From NCBI GenBank assembly GCA_045591925.1, contig JAZNTW010000037.1, positions 1 through 13,913 of the forward strand: a stretch of 13,913 nucleotides of DNA. The letters run 5' to 3'. Both the position numbers and the translations under genes were made by a program. The notes beneath the pieces are model-generated. The model was given only the letters and a program-made list of their open reading frames with translations. It was not told the origin of the DNA and did not search any database. Shown piece by piece: positions 5,838 through 12,160 of the stretch. Within the stretch, counting starts at the first letter, position 1. The number at the start of each line of letters is the position of its first letter. Origin of the DNA: Firm-04 sp045591925. GTDB taxonomy: Bacteria > Bacillota > Clostridia > Oscillospirales > Ruminococcaceae.

Positions 5838-8579
5838 ATGGATACTATATTAAAATTAAAACCGCGCAGCCTGCCGCGGCGAATATGTTCAATCGCAGGC
5901 GTTCCGCTGCTGAGTGCTGCACTCACCTTTCTGCTGTTTCTGCTGATGAATCTGTGCTACGGCATCTTCCCCTGCGGCACAAACAGCATAGTCTGGTGCG
6001 ATATGGAACAGCAAGCCGTTCCGCTGCTGCTGCAATTCCGGCAGATGGTACAAAACGGAGAGTCCGTCTGGTTTTCCTCGCTGAATGCCGGTGGAATGTA
6101 TTTTTATTCCGTTATCTGTTTTTTCCTCTGCAATCCGTTCTCGCTGCTCATTCTGGTAACGGATATTTCTGCAAATCAGCTTGTCACACTGCTCGTATTC
6201 CTGAAGCTGTCGCTTGCTGCCGGAACCGCATCGTTCTGGTTTCGCAGCCGCATCCGTAATTGCTCTGCCGCAGCCGCTATCCTGCTCGGCATGATGTACG
6301 GCTGCTCCGGATACGGTCTGTTCTATTATCAGAATTTAATGTGGCTGGATGTCATGCTGCTGATTCCGCTGCTGATGTTCTCCATGCGCAGAATGCTGAA
6401 GCGCGGCTCCCCCGTCCCCTATCTGCTCACGCTGTCTGCCATCATGATAACCTGCTTTTATATCAGCTATATGGTTATCATTTTCATTGTACTATATATG
6501 ACAGTTTCCATCCGCACAACCATTCCGGCTTCCGAGCGCAATAAGGTTTCACTGCGCTTTCTGTTGGCAAGCCTGTTTGCAGGCGGAATCGCGTCTGTCG
6601 TCTGGCTGCCCTGCTTGCTGCAAATCATGCAGTCTGCACGCGGAAACAGCATTCTCTATACTTTGATGCACACGGCTCCGCTGCACCATACCGGCGACAA
6701 AATTTGTCTGCTTGGCTGTACCGCCATCGGGTTCAGTGCGCTGATTGGTCTGTGGCAGAAGCACTCGCCCCGTATCTCCTCCAGAAAACGTGACCGCCTT
6801 ATTTTTCTGCTGCTGGCAGCCGCTGTCATCCTCGACCCGATCAATACAATGTGGCACGGCGGCAGCTACCAGGCGTTTCCGCTGCGCTGGGGCATGATTC
6901 CGATTCTGCTGATGCTGACGCTTGCCGGCAAACAGCTTTCTGTTCAATATGAAAAAGACAAAACCGCCGTCATCTCAAAGACTGCTGTCTGCATCACGAT
7001 TGTTGTCAGCTTCACAGCGGTCATAGCCTGTGCGCTCATTCTGTATTTCACGCAAGGTCAGCATCTCTATTCCTATTTCTCAACGCTCTGGGTCAGCAAG
7101 CAAAATATGGCACTGCTCCTGATTTTGATGTCGCTGCTTGCTGCTGCCTATCTCGTTATCATATGGTTCCGGCAGAACAATCTTCTCTCCGCGCGCGTCT
7201 GCACCAGATTGCTTGCCGCATTGTTTTTATGCGAATTTGCATTTCATTTCGATAACTATATCGGCTGCGCAGCCAATGATGACCTACTCTATACGCAAAC
7301 CATGCAGGCAGAAAATGCAGTCGAACCGGATGACCCCACCGCAAGAATCCGGATGACCAAAAAATATGCGCACGCCAATATGCTCGGCGCACTCGGATAT
7401 CCGTCGCTCGCGCATTACACCTCACTCACCAGCGAAGATTTCCTGCAAGGGGTCAAGCGGTTTGGCTACAGCTCCTATTGGATGGAGGTTTCCTCCACCG
7501 GTGGGACCGTGCTTTCGGACGCATTCTGGAATGTGCAATATCTGCTTGGTGTACAGGCAGATTTTCCATCATGGACAACGCTGTGCCGGACAGTCGGTGC
7601 GCTCTCCATTGCACAAAGCACCATGCAAATTCCGGCTGCACATTACACCGACCAGACCCCGGAGGAAATTGCTGAACTGCCGCAAGGCAGCCGCATTGAC
7701 GTTCAAAAAGCACTTGCAAAGCAAATCGGCGGCAGTGCGGACATCCTGACAGAATATGCGCCGACTTCTCTGAACAATGTGACGCTGACAACAAACAGTC
7801 AAGGCAACACCGTATGCGCACTGATTGATCCGGAACTCCCCGGAGAGATTTTCTATTCTTTGTTCATCCCTGAACATCAGGCGCTTTATTTTGACCTATA
7901 CGCCCAAACCGGAACAGACCTTTCCAATGAACAAAACGGCGCAGCAGCCATCCTCTGCAACGGCAAGCCAATCTCAAACGATTATCCGCAAAATAACAGC
8001 AACGGCTTTCTGATGCTCGGTGAAGCCGAAAAGGAATATGTCACCATCAAGCTCACGGTCAAGCATAATTTCGTCTGTGAAAGCTACGGCGTATTCGGCA
8101 TTGCAACAGAACCGCTGGCACAAGCATTTCAGCAAACAGAGGGAACTGCCCTGCAATACGAAAACGGCGTCTATTCGGCTGCATTTCACACCGACCATCC
8201 GCAAACAATGGTGCTTGCCGCAACCTATAACAAGGGATTTTCTGCCGAAATTAACGGTGAACCCACCGAGGTCTATCGCGTCAACGATTGTCAGCTTGCA
8301 GTCCGGATTCCTGCCGGAAACGGAACCGTTATTCTGCGATACCGTACACCCGGATTGCAAATCGCCCTCATCATCTGCGGTATTTCGATTGCCGCCGCGA
8401 TTCTGCTGTATTGGCTGCGCCGAAAAATACCAAGCCGCGTTTGTGATGCCGCCGGCCGCGTCGCCGAAAGGATCGTCTATATCGGCTGTGCGCTGATTCT
8501 TCTGGTTATATATATAGTACCGATCGCCCTCTCGCTTTATAGCTTGCTATCGGCAATTCACAGCACGGAATTCGTATAG
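5838..8579 (+). CDS. YfhO-family polytopic membrane protein
   Basis: A 913-aa protein of the YfhO family (Pfam YfhO). B. subtilis YfhO is a GT-C-like membrane glycosyltransferase proposed to glycosylate lipoteichoic acid with a lipid-linked sugar donor. The first membrane segment is about 18-42. It is followed by an acidic outer loop with Asp55 in CDMEQQ, the expected GT-C catalytic position. Conserved YfhO features follow: NPFSLL (about 98) and SGYGLFYYQNLMWLDVML (about 154-173). About 12 segments run to about residue 470. A large outer domain follows (about 470-840), then two C-terminal segments (about 846-866, 882-910). The start has no ribosome binding site; see the promoter entry. No better in-frame start occurs before the first membrane segment. 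No clear terminator follows. The acceptor polymer is unknown; other GT-C roles remain possible. Confidence 0.88.
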   Translation: MDTILKLKPRSLPRRICSIAGVPLLSAALTFLLFLLMNLCYGIFPCGTNSIVWCDMEQQAVPLLLQFRQMVQNGESVWFSSLNAGGMYFYSVICFFLCNPFSLLILVTDISANQLVTLLVFLKLSLAAGTASFWFRSRIRNCSAAAAILLGMMYGCSGYGLFYYQNLMWLDVMLLIPLLMFSMRRMLKRGSPVPYLLTLSAIMITCFYISYMVIIFIVLYMTVSIRTTIPASERNKVSLRFLLASLFAGGIASVVWLPCLLQIMQSARGNSILYTLMHTAPLHHTGDKICLLGCTAIGFSALIGLWQKHSPRISSRKRDRLIFLLLAAAVILDPINTMWHGGSYQAFPLRWGMIPILLMLTLAGKQLSVQYEKDKTAVISKTAVCITIVVSFTAVIACALILYFTQGQHLYSYFSTLWVSKQNMALLLILMSLLAAAYLVIIWFRQNNLLSARVCTRLLAALFLCEFAFHFDNYIGCAANDDLLYTQTMQAENAVEPDDPTARIRMTKKYAHANMLGALGYPSLAHYTSLTSEDFLQGVKRFGYSSYWMEVSSTGGTVLSDAFWNVQYLLGVQADFPSWTTLCRTVGALSIAQSTMQIPAAHYTDQTPEEIAELPQGSRIDVQKALAKQIGGSADILTEYAPTSLNNVTLTTNSQGNTVCALIDPELPGEIFYSLFIPEHQALYFDLYAQTGTDLSNEQNGAAAILCNGKPISNDYPQNNSNGFLMLGEAEKEYVTIKLTVKHNFVCESYGVFGIATEPLAQAFQQTEGTALQYENGVYSAAFHTDHPQTMVLAATYNKGFSAEINGEPTEVYRVNDCQLAVRIPAGNGTVILRYRTPGLQIALIICGISIAAAILLYWLRRKIPSRVCDAAGRVAERIVYIGCALILLVIYIVPIALSLYSLLSAIHSTEFV

Positions 8580-8692
8580 CATCCGATAACAAACGGGAAA
8601 AAACGGCGTATTTCCTCAAAAACTACCAGTTCAATATATTTCTTTTTACAGAATCTTTACTCATGTTTCACAAGAAATACACATTCCGCAAT

Positions 8693-8698
8693 TATAAT
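8693..8698 (+). promoter_or_regulatory. Likely -10 of the ROK regulator gene
   Basis: TATAAT (8693-8698) would start RNA near 8705 and give a leader of about 100 bases. The best -35 match is TTCACA (8667-8672), at a long 20-base spacing, so the promoter may be weak or activator-dependent. Confidence 0.5.
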
Positions 8699-8730
8699 AG
8701 CTGTGTAAATTCAAGAGCGAGATTATGTTG

Positions 8731-8767
8731 ATTTCAGCATAGTCGTTCTCCCTGAAATTCGAACGAC
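8731..8767 (+). promoter_or_regulatory. Interleaved stems (possible pseudoknot) in ROK gene leader
   Basis: ATTTCAG (8731-8737) is the exact complement of CTGAAAT (8752-8758), and GTCGTTC (8742-8748) is the exact complement of GAACGAC (8761-8767). The two 7-bp stems interleave, so the RNA can form an H-type pseudoknot (connectors of 4, 3 and 2 bases) or switch between two exclusive hairpins. It lies between the predicted start point and the GAGGA site (8792-8796). As DNA, each pair is also an operator-like dyad, so autoregulation by the ROK protein is an alternative reading. Confidence 0.55.
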
Positions 8768-8804
8768 AACACAATCGCCAAACAAAACAGTGAGGAAAAT
8801 TGAT

Positions 8805-9995
8805 ATGGATACAAGGGGTATTAGTAAGCTCGATCTGAAGCGCAGAAACCGCAGACAGATTCTACTCTCAATCAGACAGGCAGGAATGCTCGCGCGTGTC
8901 GATATTGCGGCACAGCTTTCCCTGACGCGCGCCGCTGTTACAATCATCACAAACCAGATGATCGCGCAGAATATCTTAGAGGATATGAATGGTTCTCCTG
9001 TCGAAAATGCGGATGCGCCCAGACATAAGGGCAGAAAGAAAACCATGATCCGCATTAACCCCAATTTCAGATATGTACTCGGCGCTATTGTCAATGAACA
9101 TGAACTCAGTGTCGGTCTTTCTGATCTTTCGGGCGCAGCCATCGACAACTGCTATCTGCCATTTGACAATGATGTGAAAACCGAGGAGCTCGTGACATTT
9201 ATCGTCTCAAGCTGCCGCGAGCTGATGAAGAAGCATTCGCTCACCACACGGCAGGTACTCGGTCTGGGTGTCGGCATCGTTCCGGCACGCTTGGAGCTGC
9301 TCCGCGCAGAATTCAAGGATGGCAAGGTCTCATTTGCAAAGCTCTGTTATCTGCTCGAAATGGAACTGAGTCTGCCCGTGCTTGCCGAAAATGCAATCAG
9401 TCTCTACACGCTTGCCGGCGTTGATTACGCAGACCCGACCACAACCAATCAGGTTCTGATTTACGCCGGAGAGAAGTATCACTGCGCCGCGGTTCTCGGC
9501 AATGAGCTGATTGGCGGATTCACCCGCGATACCTCTGTCGTTGACCGCATGATTGCCGTTCCAAACGGTGCATCCTGCGAGGGCTATCCGGATGGCTCTG
9601 TTCATGCAGAATTGACCTGCACCGCAATTTTGAACAAGATTCAAGCGGAAACCGGTCAAACCATGACGATGGAGCAGGTTATCAAAGAATATGACGCAGG
9701 CGAATCGCAAGCCGCAAAGATTTATGAACAGGCATTGCACAATCTTGCAATCCTGATTTACAATCTCTGCACCGGAAGCAATGTCAACTGCGCAACCTTG
9801 CAGTGCTTCCATCTTTCCAAGAAGTCATGCGACACATTGGAAGCCGAAGTCCGCGCACTCAGCGGCGATCAAAACCCGATCCAGATTCGTTTCAGCCGCA
9901 TTGACGGAAAAGAGGCTTATCGCGCGGGCTGCACACTCGCAATCGAAAAGCTGTTCTTTGAAACGGGCGGTATTTTGCCCGGCGAAACTATGTAA
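8805..9995 (+). CDS. ROK/NagC-type transcriptional regulator, degenerate sugar site
   Basis: A 396-aa protein. A GTG five codons upstream is in frame, but its codons contain the GAGGA site (8792-8796), so the ATG at 8805 is the start. An N-terminal winged helix-turn-helix covers about residues 14-60 (RRNRRQILLSIRQAGMLARV, then LTRAAVTIITNQMIAQ). GRKKTMIRINPNFRYVLGA (76-94) matches the join to the ROK domain in NagC/XylR repressors. The rest aligns in outline with ROK (AENAISLYTLAG, then VLGNELIGGF). However, the phosphate-binding DxGxT motif is absent (VNEHELSVGLSDLSG instead), and the zinc signature CxCGxxGCxE is missing (only CEGYPDGSVHAE). It is probably a DNA-binding repressor that no longer phosphorylates, and may not sense, a sugar in the usual way. 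No sugar genes adjoin it. Targets are unknown; self-regulation is possible. Confidence 0.85.
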   Translation: MDTRGISKLDLKRRNRRQILLSIRQAGMLARVDIAAQLSLTRAAVTIITNQMIAQNILEDMNGSPVENADAPRHKGRKKTMIRINPNFRYVLGAIVNEHELSVGLSDLSGAAIDNCYLPFDNDVKTEELVTFIVSSCRELMKKHSLTTRQVLGLGVGIVPARLELLRAEFKDGKVSFAKLCYLLEMELSLPVLAENAISLYTLAGVDYADPTTTNQVLIYAGEKYHCAAVLGNELIGGFTRDTSVVDRMIAVPNGASCEGYPDGSVHAELTCTAILNKIQAETGQTMTMEQVIKEYDAGESQAAKIYEQALHNLAILIYNLCTGSNVNCATLQCFHLSKKSCDTLEAEVRALSGDQNPIQIRFSRIDGKEAYRAGCTLAIEKLFFETGGILPGETM

Positions 9996-10010
9996 TCCGA
10001 TAACAATAAA

Positions 10011-10049
10011 CATTCAGCCGCTGACCCAAACCGAGTCGGCGGCTGAATG
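10011..10049. terminator. Strong bidirectional terminator
   Basis: CATTCAGCCGCTGAC (10011-10025) pairs with GTCGGCGGCTGAATG (10035-10049), 15 bp with one wobble pair and a 9-base loop. It lies between the convergent ROK regulator (stop 9995) and spoVT (stop 10094). The T-run is better on the minus strand (TTTATTGTTA) than on the plus strand (CTTTC). Confidence 0.85.
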
Positions 10050-10093
10050 CTTTCATCGCGTAAAAACGGGAGCAAATGTGTATTTCTCCTGTT

Positions 10094-10645
10094 TTATGAT
10101 TCCATTTGTCTCCCAAGAAATTGCGCCGCCGCCGAAATCAGGGAACGCTGCAAATCGCTCGGAACTGATTTGGCGTCCGGCTCCGGTGCATCCAGAAACG
10201 TCACAGCGCCCGTCACATCCCCTGCCGTCAAAATCGGCATCGCGGCAAATGCGGTTCGCTGCAAATCCGCCGCCGGCCGCAGATGCGTACTGTCGCGCTC
10301 TGCCGCATAATAAGCACGACGGTTTTCCATCAACGCTTCCAATTCCTGCGAAACGCGCCGCTCCGAAAACTCCTTTTTCTGCGTACCGGAAACCGCAATG
10401 ACATGATCGCGGTCAAATATGAGAACGCCGCAGCCCGCAAGCCGCTGCATAATCTCCGCAACCTGCGCCGCGTTTTCGCTCATCTCACCGAGTACGGAGT
10501 ATTTTCGGAACACAACTTCCCCCTCCGGACTCGTGTAAATTTCCAGTGGATCGCCTTCCCTGATCCGCATAGTTCTGCGAATTTCTTTCGGGATCACAAC
10601 TCTGCCAAGGTCGTCAATTCTTCTTACAATACCGGTTGCTTTCAT
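10094..10645 (-). CDS. spoVT: Stage V sporulation protein T
   Basis: A 183-aa AbrB-type transcription factor, close to the 178 aa of B. subtilis SpoVT. The N-terminal swapped-hairpin DNA-binding domain (1-50) is highly conserved: MKATGIVRRIDDLGRVVIPK, then EIRRTMRIREGDPLEIY. Residues 57-183 form the GAF-like domain (AGCGVLIFDRDHVIAVSG, later MPILTAGDVTGAVTFLD). In B. subtilis it acts in the forespore under sigma-G and adjusts sigma-G-dependent genes, spore coat and germination traits, and represses itself. The start at 10645 is preceded by GGAGG (10655-10659). An in-frame ATG at 10675 lacks a ribosome binding site and adds MAKKLWRYSD, absent from the family. The presence of spoVT argues for a sporulating host. 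No consensus sigma-G promoter was found directly upstream. Confidence 0.95.
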   Translation of the reverse strand: MKATGIVRRIDDLGRVVIPKEIRRTMRIREGDPLEIYTSPEGEVVFRKYSVLGEMSENAAQVAEIMQRLAGCGVLIFDRDHVIAVSGTQKKEFSERRVSQELEALMENRRAYYAAERDSTHLRPAADLQRTAFAAMPILTAGDVTGAVTFLDAPEPDAKSVPSDLQRSLISAAAQFLGRQMES

Positions 10646-10649
10646 ATCA

Positions 10650-10685
10650 GAATACCTCCATAGCTTTTTCGCCATGGAGGTATTC
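10650..10685 (-). promoter_or_regulatory. Hairpin sequestering the spoVT ribosome binding site
   Basis: GAATACCTCCAT (10650-10661) and ATGGAGGTATTC (10674-10685) are perfect 12-bp complements around a 12-base loop. In the minus-strand transcript the 3' arm holds the GGAGG of spoVT and the 5' arm supplies an exact anti-Shine-Dalgarno ACCTCC. The hairpin ends 4 bases before the start codon. No T-run follows, so it is not a terminator. It may lower or condition translation, or serve as a DNA operator for SpoVT itself. Confidence 0.75.
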
Positions 10686-10760
10686 TTTGCTGATTATGAG
10701 AATTTATGCAAATAAAAATATTGAATCTCAGAAGCGCATTTTAAGCTGTAGTCAGCCGTA

Positions 10761-11744
10761 TCAGTTGCTCTCCGATTCCGGCTTACGATTCTTAGATTTT
10801 GGCAGGAAGCAGGCAAGTGAAATCGGGATGCACAAAACCGCCGTCCAGACAAACAGGCTCTTACGGTAATCGCAGGTATGTACAAAAACGCCGCGATATG
10901 TTCCGTCATCCGAGGTATTCGTAAACACCTCAGCATACTGTCCGATGCCGTATATACGCTTCGGGCAAGGCGCATCCGGGCCGGGATCCGGCTTTGCAGC
11001 ATACTTATTTGCAAGACGGTCAACGTATCTCTCACCGAGATATGCAGTTTGCATTGAAGCCCAAACACTGTTGTCTTCCGGTGCTTGCCACAGTTTATCC
11101 GAGAAATTGAGATCCCTGCCGTTATAGAGATAGAGGTTCTCCGCCTGCTGAAGCTCGCCCTCCACCGGGAATTCAAATGTTCCATATTCCGTACCATTAC
11201 CGTCCGTCAGCGTGACCTTTGCCGGTGTGTAGACGAAGTCTTCGACGGTATAAGCATCAAGCCGGACATAGGCATCCGGATGCTCCGAAAGTTCGTCGTA
11301 GAGCGCTTTCGCCTCATCCAGCTTACAGAATTCCCGCATCCGGACAACGCCCCATGCGTGCTTCATGTAATCTGTTCCGGCTTCCGTTTCCTCATAGACG
11401 ATCTCAAAGCTATCTTTCGAGAGGGGAGACATGGTATCATTTTCCATGAAGATATACGACTGGTCAAACGACACGTCAACAAACATTTCGGAACAAAGCG
11501 AATTCACATTTCTTCCGATGTGCATATCATCCAAAACCGCGCGCATCGCCAATGCCCCCAGCTGCGTGTACTCAGGATCATCCATTGTCGGCTGCGGATG
11601 GAACATTGCATCACATTTATTGACATAGCCTATCATCGGGGGTACATTGTAACAGACAAATCTGCTAAAGAGGGTGCCCACCAAATTCACCAGAAAAGCG
11701 GCACTGAGCATCGACACGCACCAGATTGTAATTCTTTTTTTCAT
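10761..11744 (-). CDS. Two-TM protein with extracytoplasmic domain, unknown function
   Basis: A 327-aa protein I do not recognise. Residues 6-27 (ITIWCVSMLSAAFLVNLVGT) form an N-terminal membrane segment after MKKR, and 296-314 form a second segment followed by a basic tail (PKSKNRKPESESN). The N- and C-termini are therefore both inside and about 265 residues lie outside. The outer domain is acidic and rich in Tyr and Asp and holds several Cys (C31, C44, C84 and near the second segment), but no repeat or enzymatic motif is evident. The ribosome binding site is GGAG, 11 bases before the ATG. It has its own promoter. No strong terminator separates it from spoVT, 115 bases downstream on the same strand, so read-through is possible. 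It could be a sensor or a membrane-complex subunit; nothing in the sequence decides. Confidence 0.8.
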   Translation of the reverse strand: MKKRITIWCVSMLSAAFLVNLVGTLFSRFVCYNVPPMIGYVNKCDAMFHPQPTMDDPEYTQLGALAMRAVLDDMHIGRNVNSLCSEMFVDVSFDQSYIFMENDTMSPLSKDSFEIVYEETEAGTDYMKHAWGVVRMREFCKLDEAKALYDELSEHPDAYVRLDAYTVEDFVYTPAKVTLTDGNGTEYGTFEFPVEGELQQAENLYLYNGRDLNFSDKLWQAPEDNSVWASMQTAYLGERYVDRLANKYAAKPDPGPDAPCPKRIYGIGQYAEVFTNTSDDGTYRGVFVHTCDYRKSLFVWTAVLCIPISLACFLPKSKNRKPESESN

Positions 11745-11781
11745 AATTTTTTATTCTCCATTTCATAGATGATTGTTATAT

Positions 11782-11804
11782 TCAAGTTACTAGTAATTAC
11801 TTGA
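11782..11804. promoter_or_regulatory. Nested palindrome at +1 of the two-TM gene
   Basis: TCAAGT (11782-11787) and ACTTGA (11799-11804) flank two overlapping perfect palindromes, TTACTAGTAA (11787-11796 region) and AGTAATTACT (11792-11801 region). The block lies directly after the predicted start point (about 11805, minus strand), a usual place for a repressor operator. It could also form a weak leader hairpin. Confidence 0.45.
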
Positions 11805-11811
11805 TACAATT

Positions 11812-11840
11812 ATCATATCATATTTCAAGGAGCAATACAA
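11812..11840 (-). promoter_or_regulatory. Sigma-A promoter of the two-TM protein gene
   Basis: On the minus strand: -35 TTGTAT (11840 to 11835), 17-base spacer, -10 TATGAT (11817 to 11812). A second overlapping TATGAT precedes it, giving TATGATATGATAA, the same string as in the YfhO promoter at 5821-5833. The leader is about 60 bases. Confidence 0.65.
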
Positions 11841-12092
11841 ACCGCAAGAAAATGCCGTCAGAATCAGAATTTAACAAATTACGGCAATCTCTCCATTTTT
11901 CTCCGGATTTCTTTGTTTTTCATAGGTGGTCATATTTTCGGCAGATTCAGCCTTTTGCAGATAAAACACACGTATTTGCTTAAAAAACATTTTATTTGCA
12001 TATGGATGCTATTGCTGCCGGACATTTGTGCTGCTCTGCGTATGCAGAAAAAGGTTGCCTGCTATTTGAAATGACGACTTGGCAAAATGAGC
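11841..12092. other. Gene-free spacer upstream of the two-TM gene promoter
   Basis: No credible gene is seen on either strand. An open frame at 11801-11983 starts at TTG without a ribosome binding site and was rejected. The only structure noticed is TGCCGT (11853-11858) / ACGGCA (11881-11886) with an adjoining AATTT (11868-11872) / AAATT (11876-11880) stem and a one-sided 9-base bulge. Confidence 0.5.
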
Positions 12093-12136
12093 AAAACAGC
12101 CCCACATCCGAACACAATCGGGTGTGAAGCTGTTTA
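12093..12136 (-). terminator. Terminator of the ABC-F gene
   Basis: AAACAGC (12094-12100) pairs with GCTGTTT (12129-12135). After a 2x2 mismatch, CACATCCGA (12103-12111) pairs with TCGGGTGTG (12118-12126), with one wobble. On the minus strand it is followed by TTTTGCTCATTTTG. It begins about 25 bases after the ABC-F stop codon. Confidence 0.8.
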
Positions 12137-12160
12137 ATCTGTCATTCGATGCGTGAGCCA

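Noticed and set aside
7974..8360. Minus-strand open frames inside the YfhO gene
   Set aside because: They are antisense shadows with no ribosome binding site; the plus frame carries a continuous recognisable membrane protein.
8580..8692. Terminator for the YfhO gene
   Set aside because: Only a weak GGAAA/TTTCC pairing is seen; there is no stable stem with a T-run.
8581..10006. Identical 12-base string ATCCGATAACAA after the stop codons of the YfhO and ROK genes (8581-8592, 9995-10006)
   Set aside because: A few 12-base matches are expected by chance in 14 kb. There is no target duplication or longer homology, although the matching position is curious.
10686..10760. Sigma-G promoter for spoVT
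   Set aside because: TGCATA and CATAAT fragments occur, but not with a consensus CATnnTA -10 at the right spacing.
11801..11983. 60-codon plus-strand frame in the spacer
   Set aside because: TTG start without a ribosome binding site, overlapping the two-TM gene promoter and palindrome.
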